A stretch of 64,000 bases of DNA, from positions 1 through 64,000 of the forward strand of contig CAWHKD010000013.1 of the NCBI GenBank assembly GCA_963829845.1, in the 5' to 3' direction. A program made the position numbers and the translations under genes. The notes under the pieces are model-generated. The model made no database searches. It was not told where the DNA came from and saw nothing but the letters and a program-made list of their open reading frames with translations. This stretch comes from Gaiellasilicea sp963829845 (GTDB taxonomy: Bacteria; Actinomycetota; Thermoleophilia; Gaiellales; Gaiellaceae). Of this stretch, positions 36,529 through 44,842 are shown piece after piece (position 1 is the first letter of the stretch; each line of letters opens with the position of its first letter).

Positions 36529-37977
36529 GTGAGTGTGTCTGTGACCAAGTACAAGAACCTCGTCGGCGGCGAGTGGGTCGACGCGGCGTCGGGTGAGACG
36601 ATGGAAGTCCTGAACCCGTCGACGGGCGAGGTGATCGCCGAGGTGCCCCGGTCGAGTGCCGAGGACGTCGAGCGCGCCGTCGACGCCGCCGTCAAGGCCT
36701 TCGCCGAGTGGGCCGACAAGACGCCCAAGGACAGGATGGAGCTGCTGCTGAAGCTCGCCGACGTGATCGACGACAACGCCGAGGAGCTGACGCAGCTCGA
36801 ATCGCAGAACGTCGGCAAGCCGATGGCGATCGCGGGCGACGAGATGCCGTTCTCGGCCGACAACCTCCGCTTCTTCGCCGGCGCCGCTCGCACGCTCGAG
36901 GGCAAGGCCGCCGGCGAGTACGTCGAGGGCTACACCTCGATCATCCGGCGCGAGCCGCTCGGGGTCGTCGCCGGGATCACGCCCTGGAACTACCCGTTGA
37001 TGATGGCGGTCTGGAAGCTCGGGCCCGCCCTCGCCGCCGGCAACGTCCAGATCCTGAAGCCGGCCGAGCAGACGCCGCTGACGACGCTCCGCTTCGCCGA
37101 GCTGGCACAGGAGTTCCTGCCGCCCGGCGTGCTCCAGGTGGTCACCGGCGACGGTCTTCCGGCCGGCGACGCGCTCGTCCGGCATCCGGAGATCCGACTT
37201 GTCTCGCTGACGGGCTCGGTCGAGACCGGACGGCTGATCGCAGCCGGCGCCGCGCAGTCGAACCTCAAGCGCGTGCACCTCGAGCTCGGCGGCAAGGCGC
37301 CGATGGTGGTGCTCGACGACGCCGATCCGGGCACCGTCGCGGAGGCGATCAAGATCGGCGGATACTGGAACTCGGGCCAGGACTGCACCGCGTCCTCACG
37401 GATCCTCGTCCACGAGCGCGTCTACGACGACGTCATGTCCGAGACGGTGAAGACACTCGAGGCGATGAAGGTTGCCGACCCGGCCGAGGGCGACGACGTC
37501 GACATGGGCCCCGTGATTTCGAAGGAGCAGCAGGAGCGCGTGCTCGGCTTCCTCGAGCGGGCGGTGAGCGGAAAGGCGACGATCGTGACGGGCGGCGAGT
37601 CGATCGGCGACCGCGGCTTCTTCGTCAAGCCGACCGTCGTCGCCGACGTCGCCCAGGACTCGGAGATCGTCCAGAGCGAGGTCTTCGGGCCGGTCGTGAC
37701 GGTCCAGCCCTTCGGCTCCGACGACGAGGCGATCGCGATGGCGAACGACGTTCGCTACGGCCTCGCCGCGTCGGTCTTCTCGAAGGACGTCGGCCGCGCG
37801 ATGGCCGCGGCGCGGAAGCTCGAGTTCGGCACCGTCTGGGTCAACGAGCACCTGTTCCCACTCGCGTCGGAGATGCCGCACGGCGGCTTCAAGGAGTCCG
37901 GCTACGGCAAGGACATGTCGCTCTACTCGATGGAGGAGTACACCCGCATCAAGCATGTCGCGGTGAAGCTGGCGTGA
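36529..37977 (+). CDS. Gamma-aminobutyraldehyde-type NAD-dependent aldehyde dehydrogenase
   Basis: A 482-residue ALDH superfamily enzyme. The substrate-side start is KYKNLVGGEWVDAASGE. The NAD-binding part has GVVAGITPWNYPLMMAVWKL and PAEQTPLTTLRF, the glutamate motif is LELGGKAPMVV, and the catalytic Cys286 is in NSGQDCTASSRI. The C-terminal motif is WVNEHLFPLASEMPHGGFKE. The closest family reading is 4-aminobutyraldehyde/phenylacetaldehyde dehydrogenase (PatD/PuuC-like), which fits the amine oxidase and Pot genes. The stop overlaps the next gene (GTGA). A betaine-aldehyde-like role cannot be excluded. Confidence 0.92.
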   Translation: MSVSVTKYKNLVGGEWVDAASGETMEVLNPSTGEVIAEVPRSSAEDVERAVDAAVKAFAEWADKTPKDRMELLLKLADVIDDNAEELTQLESQNVGKPMAIAGDEMPFSADNLRFFAGAARTLEGKAAGEYVEGYTSIIRREPLGVVAGITPWNYPLMMAVWKLGPALAAGNVQILKPAEQTPLTTLRFAELAQEFLPPGVLQVVTGDGLPAGDALVRHPEIRLVSLTGSVETGRLIAAGAAQSNLKRVHLELGGKAPMVVLDDADPGTVAEAIKIGGYWNSGQDCTASSRILVHERVYDDVMSETVKTLEAMKVADPAEGDDVDMGPVISKEQQERVLGFLERAVSGKATIVTGGESIGDRGFFVKPTVVADVAQDSEIVQSEVFGPVVTVQPFGSDDEAIAMANDVRYGLAASVFSKDVGRAMAAARKLEFGTVWVNEHLFPLASEMPHGGFKESGYGKDMSLYSMEEYTRIKHVAVKLA

Positions 37978-39350
37978 CGCCCGGCCTGCTCGACGCCGGC
38001 GTCGGCGTCGACCGCGGTCGGCTTGCGGCGCTGACGGCACGGGAGGCGGAGGCCTTCGCCGCGGCGCGCCCGCGCTCGCGGGTACTGGCCGACCGCTCGC
38101 GCCGATCGCTCCTTGGCGGCGTCCCGATGACGTGGATGATGCGCTGGGCTTCGCCCTATCCGCTCTTCCTCGACGAGGCGAAGGGCGCGCGCGTCGTCGA
38201 CGTCGATGGCCACGAGTACGTCGACCTCTGCCTCGGCGACACCGGTGCGATGGCCGGACACGCGCCCGAGCCCGTCGTCCGTGCGGTCGCCGCCCGGGCG
38301 GCCGGCGGGATCACCGCGATGCTCCCGACCGAGGACGCGGCCTGGGCCGGAGAGGAGCTCGCCCGGCGCTTCGGGCTCCCGCTCTGGCAGTTCACGCTCA
38401 GCGCCACCGACGCCAATCGCTTCGCGATCCGGATCTGCCGGGCGGTGACTGGCCGGCCGAAGATCCTCGTCTTCAACGGCTGCTATCACGGCACCGTCGA
38501 CGAGACGTTCGCGACGCTGCGCGAGGACGGCTCGGTCGGCCTTCGCGCCGGCAACGTCGGCCCGCCGGTCGATCCGGCTCTGACGACGAAGGTCGTCGAG
38601 CTCAACGACCTCGACGCGCTCGAGGCCGCCCTCGCGCCAGGCGACGCCGCCTGCGTGCTCGCCGAGCCGGCGCTGACGAACATCGGCATCGTCCTGCCCG
38701 AGCCGGGATTCCACGACGGGCTGCGCGAGCTCACGCGCCGGACGGGAACGCTGCTCGTGATCGACGAGACGCATACGTTCAGCGCCGGGCCGGGCGGCTA
38801 CACGGCGGCACACGGGCTCGAGCCCGACGTGCTCACGATCGGGAAGGCAATCGGCGGCGGCGTGCCCGTCGGCGCGTTCGGTGTCACCGAGGAGCTGGCG
38901 CGGCGGGCGCTCGCGCAGGAGGAGACCGACTACGAGGACGTCGGCGGGGTGGGCGGCACGCTCGCCGGGAACGCGCTCTCGCTCGCGGCCGTGCGCGCGA
39001 CGCTCGGCGAGGTCCTCACCGAGGACGCGTTCGCCCGCATGACCGTGCTCGGCGAGCGGCTGGCCGACGGCGCCGCCGCCGTGATCGCTTCCGCCGGGAT
39101 GCCGTGGCATGTGACCCGCCTCGGGGCGCGCGCCGAATACCGCTTCGCGCCGCAGCCGCCGCGGAACGGCGGCGAGTCCGGAGCCGCCGGCGACGAGGCG
39201 CTCGAGCGCTTTCTCCATCTCCATGCGCTCAACCGCGGCGTCCTGATCACGCCGTTCCACAACATGGCCCTGGTCTCGCCGGCGACGAGCGAGGCCGACG
39301 TCGACCGACACACCGAGGTCTTCGCGGACGCGCTCGGGGAGCTCGCGTGA
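37974..39350 (+). CDS. Class III PLP aminotransferase, glutamate-1-semialdehyde-aminomutase-like
   Basis: A 458-residue fold-type I PLP enzyme. Blocks: YPLFLDEAKGARVVDVDGHE, VFNGCYHGTVDETF, the PLP Asp region LVIDETHTFSAGPGG, and Schiff-base Lys291 in LTIGKAIGGGVPVGAFG. It lacks the usual MFTVFF-like end of hemL, and no haem gene is near, so a catabolic aminotransferase is more likely than tetrapyrrole synthesis. GTG 37974 overlaps the dehydrogenase TGA. The stop lies 5 bp before the 148-bp palindromic element. Confidence 0.88.
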   Translation: MTPGLLDAGVGVDRGRLAALTAREAEAFAAARPRSRVLADRSRRSLLGGVPMTWMMRWASPYPLFLDEAKGARVVDVDGHEYVDLCLGDTGAMAGHAPEPVVRAVAARAAGGITAMLPTEDAAWAGEELARRFGLPLWQFTLSATDANRFAIRICRAVTGRPKILVFNGCYHGTVDETFATLREDGSVGLRAGNVGPPVDPALTTKVVELNDLDALEAALAPGDAACVLAEPALTNIGIVLPEPGFHDGLRELTRRTGTLLVIDETHTFSAGPGGYTAAHGLEPDVLTIGKAIGGGVPVGAFGVTEELARRALAQEETDYEDVGGVGGTLAGNALSLAAVRATLGEVLTEDAFARMTVLGERLADGAAAVIASAGMPWHVTRLGARAEYRFAPQPPRNGGESGAAGDEALERFLHLHALNRGVLITPFHNMALVSPATSEADVDRHTEVFADALGELA

Positions 39351-39355
39351 CGTTG

Positions 39356-39503
39356 CTCACGTGCCTGGGGCGCCGCTCGCGTTGCGTAGGCCGGTGGAAC
39401 AGCACGGACGTACGGGCCGCCGGGTGGAGCGGCGCGAGCGGCGCCAGCCTTTCGCGGAGCCCGGCTCCGCCGGGCGGGAGCGAAAGGCGGCCAGGCACGT
39501 GAG
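39356..39503 (+). repeat. 148-bp structured intercistronic element, copy 1
   Basis: Sits between the aminotransferase TGA (39348-39350) and the potA GTG (39499-39501), which lies inside its right end. The termini are a perfect inverted repeat, GCTCACGTGCCTGG when the flanking base at 39355 is included. An internal 13-bp inverted repeat pairs positions 14-26 with 78-90 of the element. A second stem, CCTTTCGC/GCGAAAGG, encloses GCCCGGC-TCC-GCCGGGC. Copy 2 at 62193-62340 on the other strand aligns without gaps with 15 differences, several of them paired so as to keep stems. Confidence 0.85.
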
Positions 39504-40569
39504 CGATCCCGACGTCCGGCTGGAGACGGTCGTCAAGCGCTTCGACGGCGTCGTCGCCGTCGACGGGATCACGCTCGAGATCCCATCGGGCTCGTTCTTC
39601 GCCCTGCTCGGGCCGTCCGGCTGCGGCAAGACGACGACGCTGCGGATGATCGGCGGCTTCGAGGAGCCGGACGAGGGCGCGATCTACCTCGGCGACCGCG
39701 ACGTCGTCGGGCTGCCGCCCTACCGCCGCGACGTCAACACCGTCTTCCAGAGCTACGCGCTCTTCCCGCACCTCTCGATCTTCGACAACGTCGCCTTCGG
39801 GCTCAGGCGGAAGGGCGTGGACAAGACGCAGGTGAAGGGCCGGGTGGAGGAGATGCTGCGCCTGGTCGGGCTCGAGGGCCTGGGCTCGCGCCGGCCGCGC
39901 CAGCTTTCCGGCGGTCAGCAGCAACGCGTCGCGCTCGCCAGGGCACTCGTGAACCGGCCCCAGGTGCTGCTGCTCGACGAGCCGCTCGGCGCTCTCGATC
40001 TGAAGCTGCGCAAGCAGATGCAGCTCGAGCTGAAGGCGATCCAGAACGACCTCGGCCTCACCTTCGTCCACGTCACGCACGACCAGGAGGAGGCGATGAC
40101 GATGGCCGATGCGATCGCAGTCATGAACCGTGGCCGGATCGAGCAGCTCGGGCCCCCGACAGAGCTTTACGAGCGGCCGGCGACCGCGTTCGTGGCCGGC
40201 TTCCTCGGCGTCTCCAACCTGCTCCACGGCTCGGTCACCGGCCCGGGGAGTGTCCGGCTCGATACGGGCGACGAGATCGCCGCCGATGCAGGCGACCGTA
40301 GCGGCCGCGTCGCCGTCGGCATCCGCCCGGAGAAGATCCGGATCGGCCCACCCGCCGAGGGCGACAACAGCCTCGCCGGCATCGTCAGGGAGACCGCCTA
40401 CGTCGGCGTCGCCACGCAGTACGTGGTCGAGACCGGTGCCCGCACGTTGATGGTGTACGTCCAGAACGACGGCTCCGGGGTGTCGCTCCAGCCCGGTGCT
40501 GCGGCAGTTCTCAGCTGGAGCCCGCACGCCACCTTCGTCGTCGACCCCGCACAGGAGGAGTCCCCATGA
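39499..40569 (+). CDS. potA: PotA-like spermidine/putrescine ABC transporter ATPase
   Basis: A 356-residue ATP-binding subunit. Walker A is GPSGCGKTTTL (Lys44), the Q-loop NTVFQSYALFPHLS, the signature LSGGQQQRVALARAL, Walker B VLLLDEPLGALD and the H-loop VHVTHDQEEAMTMAD. The C-terminal regulatory OB domain follows (VGIRPEKIRIGPP). The frame is open upstream through the 148-bp element, but GTG 39499 starts the conserved sequence (DPDVRLETVVKRFDG). The ATPase powers PotBC-type polyamine import. It is followed directly by the binding protein and permeases. Confidence 0.93.
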   Translation: MSDPDVRLETVVKRFDGVVAVDGITLEIPSGSFFALLGPSGCGKTTTLRMIGGFEEPDEGAIYLGDRDVVGLPPYRRDVNTVFQSYALFPHLSIFDNVAFGLRRKGVDKTQVKGRVEEMLRLVGLEGLGSRRPRQLSGGQQQRVALARALVNRPQVLLLDEPLGALDLKLRKQMQLELKAIQNDLGLTFVHVTHDQEEAMTMADAIAVMNRGRIEQLGPPTELYERPATAFVAGFLGVSNLLHGSVTGPGSVRLDTGDEIAADAGDRSGRVAVGIRPEKIRIGPPAEGDNSLAGIVRETAYVGVATQYVVETGARTLMVYVQNDGSGVSLQPGAAAVLSWSPHATFVVDPAQEESP

Positions 40570-41741
40570 CCCGCCCTCTGACCCGACGTCAGCTGCTCGA
40601 GCGCGCCGCGCTCGGGGGCGCCGCGCTGACCGTGCCCGGCTTCCTCGCCGCCTGTGGCGGCGGCGACGACACCGCGGCGGTCGCGACCACAGCCACCGGC
40701 GGCGGCGAGCAGACGCTGGCAAGCCAGCTCCGCTTCGCCAACTGGCAGCTCTACATCGACGTCGACGAGAAGACGAAGAAGCGGCCGACGCTCGACGAGT
40801 TCACGAAGCAGACGGGCGTCACGGTCGACTACTTCGAGGAGATCAACTCGAACGACGAGTACTTCGGGAAGATCCAGGGGCCGCTGTCGCGGGGCCAGAG
40901 CATCGACCGCGACATCATCGTCCTCACCGACAACTCGCGCTATCCCGGCCTGATGGTCGAGGAGGAGTGGGTCGAGAAGCTCGACAAGGGCGCAATCCCG
41001 AACATCTCGAACCTCGTCGACGCGCTCCAGAGCCCGCCCTTCGACCCCGACCGCACGTACTCGCTGCCGTGGCAGTCCGGCATGACCGGGATCGCCTACA
41101 ACGCCAAGTTGACCCCGACACCGATCACCTCGGTCGAGCAGCTGCTCGAGGATCCGAAGCTGAAGGGGAAGATGACGCTGCTCTCCGAGATGGCCGACAC
41201 GCTCGGCGTCGTGATGAAGGCGAACGGCGACGACCCGGCCGTCGTCACCGACGAGACGTTCACACGGGCGATCGACCGGGTGAAGGCGGCTGTCGACTCG
41301 GGCCAGGTGCGGCAGTTCACCGGCAACGACTACTCCGGGCCGCTCTCGAAGGGCGACCTCGTTGCGGCGCTCTCGTGGTCGGGCGACGTCGTCCAGCTGC
41401 AGGCCGACAACGCCAACCTGAAATGGGGCATCCCGAAGGACGGCGGGATGATCTGGACCGACAACATGCTGATCCCGACGGGCGGGGACGTGTTCACGGC
41501 TTCGACGTACATGAACTTCGTCTACGACCCCAAGATCGCCGCGCAGATCGCCGCCTACGTCAACTACGTGACCCCGGTGAAGGGCGCGAAGGAAGAGCTC
41601 GCCAAGACCGATCCCGAGACGGCGGCGAACCCGCTGATCTTCCCGGACGACGAGACACTCGGGCGGGTCTCGGGCTTCGACTCGAAGGCGCTCAACAACC
41701 AGGACTACATCGAGCAGTGGCAGACGCTGCTGGGGGCGTAG
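40566..41741 (+). CDS. potD: PotD-like spermidine/putrescine-binding protein
   Basis: A 391-residue binding protein. The N-terminus carries a twin-arginine motif (LTRRQLLERAALGG), a hydrophobic stretch and a lipobox-like FLAAC, so it is probably a Tat-exported lipoprotein. Family blocks: LRFANWQLYIDVDEKT, VDYFEEINSNDEYFGKI, YSLPWQSGMTGIAYN, LSWSGDVVQLQADN and TDNMLIPTGGDVFTASTYMN. It delivers polyamines to PotBC. The ATG overlaps the potA stop (ATGA). Confidence 0.92.
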   Translation: MTRPLTRRQLLERAALGGAALTVPGFLAACGGGDDTAAVATTATGGGEQTLASQLRFANWQLYIDVDEKTKKRPTLDEFTKQTGVTVDYFEEINSNDEYFGKIQGPLSRGQSIDRDIIVLTDNSRYPGLMVEEEWVEKLDKGAIPNISNLVDALQSPPFDPDRTYSLPWQSGMTGIAYNAKLTPTPITSVEQLLEDPKLKGKMTLLSEMADTLGVVMKANGDDPAVVTDETFTRAIDRVKAAVDSGQVRQFTGNDYSGPLSKGDLVAALSWSGDVVQLQADNANLKWGIPKDGGMIWTDNMLIPTGGDVFTASTYMNFVYDPKIAAQIAAYVNYVTPVKGAKEELAKTDPETAANPLIFPDDETLGRVSGFDSKALNNQDYIEQWQTLLGA

Positions 41742-41760
41742 GAGCGCCCGCGGGAGGGCG

Positions 41761-42612
41761 ATGACGTTCTTCCACCGGCACCGGTGGCTGGCCCCGTGGG
41801 GGCTGCTGACGCCTGGGATGGCGTGGCTGGTGGTCTTCTTCGTGGTCCCGCTCGGGTTCCTCGCCTACCAGTCGCTGCAGAGCGGGATCTTCCCGAGCTA
41901 CGAGTTCACGTGGGAGTTCTCCAACTACCGCGAGGCACTCTCGGACAACCGCGAGCAGCTGGTGCGCTCGTTCTGGTACGCGGGGATCGCGACCGTGCTG
42001 GCGCTCGCGTTCAGCTACCCACTCGCGTACTGGATCGCCTTCCGGGCCGGGAAGTGGAAGAACGTCTTCCTCGTCCTCGTCGTGGCGCCGTTCTTCGTCA
42101 CGTACCTGATCCGGACGATCGCGTGGCAGACGATCCTCTCCGACGACGGCACCGTCGTGAGCGTGCTCAGAACGGTGGGGCTGCTGGCCGACGACGGCCG
42201 CCTGCTCGCCACCTCGACGGCCGTGGTCGCCGGGATCACCTACAACTACCTGCCCTTCGCGATCCTGCCGATCTACGTGTCGCTCGAGCAGATCGACCGG
42301 CGGTTGGTCGAGGCGGCCGAGGATCTCTACGCGAGTCCCAGGCGGGCGTTTCTCCGGGTGACGCTGCCGCTCTCGCTCCCCGGCGTCTTCGCGGCAACCG
42401 TGCTGACGTTCATCCCCTCCGCCGGAGACTTCATCAACGCGGAGCTGCTCGGCGGACCCAACCAGGCCATGATCGGGAACGTCATTCAGTCGAAGTTCCT
42501 CGCCCTCATCGACTATCCGTCGGCAGCGGCTCTCTCCTTCGTGCTGATGGCCATCATCGTCGTCCTCGTCGCGATCTACGCCCGCATCGTCGGCTCGGAG
42601 CGGCTGGGATGA
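41761..42612 (+). CDS. potB: PotB-like ABC transporter permease
   Basis: A 283-residue membrane protein with six predicted helices, the first at about 16-36 (LLTPGMAWLVVFFVVPLGFL). The EAA-type cytoplasmic loop is EAAEDLYASPRRAFLRVTLP, the contact site for the PotA ATPase. TYLIRTIAWQTILSDDG and FIPSAGDFINAELLGGPNQ are characteristic of the PotB branch. The start lies 19 bp after potD. The stop overlaps the potC ATG (ATGA). Confidence 0.92.
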   Translation: MTFFHRHRWLAPWGLLTPGMAWLVVFFVVPLGFLAYQSLQSGIFPSYEFTWEFSNYREALSDNREQLVRSFWYAGIATVLALAFSYPLAYWIAFRAGKWKNVFLVLVVAPFFVTYLIRTIAWQTILSDDGTVVSVLRTVGLLADDGRLLATSTAVVAGITYNYLPFAILPIYVSLEQIDRRLVEAAEDLYASPRRAFLRVTLPLSLPGVFAATVLTFIPSAGDFINAELLGGPNQAMIGNVIQSKFLALIDYPSAAALSFVLMAIIVVLVAIYARIVGSERLG

Positions 42613-43406
42613 AACGCGTCCGCGGCAGGGTCCTCGACGTCTACGCGATCCTCGCGATCGGCTACATGCTGCTGCCGATCGCGGTCGTCTTCCTCTTCTC
42701 GTTCAACGACCCCGCCGGCCGCTTCAACTACGTCTGGCAGAGCTTCACGTTCGACAACTGGGTGAACTGGGACGCCGTCCCGGGACTGCGCGACGCGCTG
42801 GAGACGTCGCTGCTGATCGCGGTGCTCGCGAGCCTGACCGCGACCGCCCTCGGCACGCTGATCGCGCTCGCGCTCGTTCGGCACCAGTTTCGAGGGCGGG
42901 GGTCGATCAACTTCCTCATCTTTCTGCCGATGGCGGCGCCCGAGATCGTGCTCGGCGCGTCGCTGCTCACCCTCTTCCTCAACCAGACGCTGCTGGACCT
43001 CGGCTTCTGGACGATCTTCATCGCCCACGTGATGTTCTGCATCTCCTTCGTCGTCGTCACCGTGCGCGCGCGCCTCGTCGACTTCGACCGCCACCTCGAG
43101 GAAGCGGCGGCCGACCTTGGCGCGACCGGGCTGGAGACGTTCCGGCTCGTGACGCTGCCGCTCCTGTGGCCGGCGATCCTCGCCGGCGGGCTGCTGGCCT
43201 TCGCCATCTCCGTCGACGACTTCGTGATCACGTACTTCAACTCAGGGAGCGAGATCACGTTCCCCGTCTTCGTCTGGGGCCAGGCGGCGCGTGGAGTACC
43301 ACCGCAGGTGAACGTGATCGGCTCCGCCATCTTTCTCGTCGCTGTCGGGATCATGCTCGTCAGCGTCATCGTCCAGACCCGCCGCCGGAAGGAATCCGCC
43401 GCATGA
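42609..43406 (+). CDS. potC: PotC-like ABC transporter permease
   Basis: A 265-residue permease with six helices. The coupling loop is EEAAADLGATGLETFRLVTL. The family segments YMLLPIAVVFLFSFNDP at the N-terminus and SVDDFVITYFNSGSEITFPV near the C-terminus identify the PotC branch. It pairs with PotB in the importer. Its stop overlaps the start of the second class III aminotransferase, tying polyamine uptake to transamination. Confidence 0.92.
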   Translation: MKRVRGRVLDVYAILAIGYMLLPIAVVFLFSFNDPAGRFNYVWQSFTFDNWVNWDAVPGLRDALETSLLIAVLASLTATALGTLIALALVRHQFRGRGSINFLIFLPMAAPEIVLGASLLTLFLNQTLLDLGFWTIFIAHVMFCISFVVVTVRARLVDFDRHLEEAAADLGATGLETFRLVTLPLLWPAILAGGLLAFAISVDDFVITYFNSGSEITFPVFVWGQAARGVPPQVNVIGSAIFLVAVGIMLVSVIVQTRRRKESAA

Positions 43407-44842
43407 GCACGACCACGACCCCCGTCGATCTGCAGAAAGCCGCGCGCGATCACCTGTGGATGCACTTCACCCGCATGAGCGGCTATGCCTCGAACGAGGT
43501 GCCGATCATCGTCCGCGGCGACGGCTGCTACCTCGAGGACGCGAACGGCAAGCGCTATCTCGACGCCCTCGCCGGCCTCTTCTCGGTCAATATCGGCTAC
43601 GGCTTCGGCGAGGAGATCGGCCAGGCGGCGCTCGAGCAGATGCGCGAGCTGCCCTTCTACACAAACTGGTCGTACGCGCACCCGCGCGCGATCGAGCTCG
43701 CGAGCGAGCTGGCCTCGCTCGCGCCGGGCGACCTCAACCGCGCCTTCTTCGTCTCCGGCGGCTCCGAGGCGGTCGAGTCCGCGTGGAAGCTCGCGCGCCA
43801 GTACTACCTCGCGCGCGGCGGCAAGCGGGTGCCGGCAGACGAGACGCGGCACGACGAACGCGTCGGGACGCCGACCCCGCGCCGCTACAAGGCGATCGCG
43901 CGCCAGGTCGCCTACCACGGGACGACGATGGGCGCGCTCTCGATCAACGGCATCCCGGCGCTCAAGGAGGCGTTCGAGCCGCTTGTCCCGGAGGTGCGGC
44001 ACGTCAAGAACACCAACCGCTACCACCGCCCGCCGGAGGAGACGGAGGCGCAGTTCACGGCGATGCTGCTGGAGAACCTCGAGGAAGCGATTCTCGCGAT
44101 GGGCCCCGAGACGATCTGCCTCGTCCACATGGAGCCCGTCCAGAACGCGGGCGGCGCCTTCACTCCGCCGGAGGGTTACTGGGCCGGCGTCCGGGCGCTC
44201 TGCGACCGCTACGACATCCTCCTCTCCGCCGACGAGGTGATCACCGGGTTCGGCCGCGTCGGCCACTGGTTCGCGTCCGAGCGCTACGACATCCGCCCGG
44301 ATATCGTCTGCTGCGCGAAGGGACTGTCCTCCTCCTACGCCGCCATCGGCGCCGTGATCGCGAGCGACAAGGTGATGGCGCCCTTCCTCGAGGACGCCTC
44401 CATGTACGCGCACGGGATCACCTTCGGCGGCCACCCCGTCATGTCCGCGATCGCGCTCAAGAACATCGAGATCATGAAGCGCGAGCGGATCATGGAGCGG
44501 GTGCTCGGCAACGAGGGTGCATTCCGGGCGACGCTCGAGACCCTGCTCGAGCTGCCGATCGTCGGCGACGTGCGCGGGACGGGCTACTTCTACGCGATCG
44601 AGCTCGTCAAGGACAAGGAAACGCGCGAGACGTTCAGCGCCGACGAGTGCGAGACGCTGCTCCGCGGCTTCCTCTCGCCGGCCCTGTTCGAGCGGGGCCT
44701 GATCTGCCGCGCGGACGACCGCGGCGACCCGGTGATCCAGATCTCGCCGCCGCTCGTCGCCGGCCAGGCTGAGTTCGACGAGATAGTCGGGATCCTCGGC
44801 GACGTCCTCACGGAGGCGAGCGCGAGGATGAACGCCGGCTAG
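43403..44842 (+). CDS. Class III aminotransferase, putrescine/omega-amino acid:pyruvate type
   Basis: A 479-residue PLP enzyme. Key blocks: GKRYLDALAGLFSVNIGYG, FFVSGGSEAVESAWKLARQY, VAYHGTTMGALSINGI, the PLP Asp in LLSADEVITGFGRVG and Schiff-base Lys306 in CCAKGLSSSYAAIGA. The HxGxTFGGHPV-like substrate region (AHGITFGGHPVMSAIAL) and the DLQKAARDHLWMHFTRM start resemble omega-transaminases acting on diamines or beta-alanine. Operon position after potABCD genes supports putrescine or a similar diamine as substrate. The TAG overlaps the next GTG (TAGTG). Confidence 0.92.
   Translation: MSTTTTPVDLQKAARDHLWMHFTRMSGYASNEVPIIVRGDGCYLEDANGKRYLDALAGLFSVNIGYGFGEEIGQAALEQMRELPFYTNWSYAHPRAIELASELASLAPGDLNRAFFVSGGSEAVESAWKLARQYYLARGGKRVPADETRHDERVGTPTPRRYKAIARQVAYHGTTMGALSINGIPALKEAFEPLVPEVRHVKNTNRYHRPPEETEAQFTAMLLENLEEAILAMGPETICLVHMEPVQNAGGAFTPPEGYWAGVRALCDRYDILLSADEVITGFGRVGHWFASERYDIRPDIVCCAKGLSSSYAAIGAVIASDKVMAPFLEDASMYAHGITFGGHPVMSAIALKNIEIMKRERIMERVLGNEGAFRATLETLLELPIVGDVRGTGYFYAIELVKDKETRETFSADECETLLRGFLSPALFERGLICRADDRGDPVIQISPPLVAGQAEFDEIVGILGDVLTEASARMNAG

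Noticed and set aside
36708..37973. Open frame upstream of and joined to the class III aminotransferase
   Set aside because: It overlaps the aldehyde dehydrogenase in another frame; the aminotransferase starts at the GTGA junction at 37974.
39356..39503. Conserved 48-codon reading frame through both copies of the 148-bp element
   Set aside because: Substitutions are not biased to third positions and paired changes follow the stems, so structure rather than protein is conserved.
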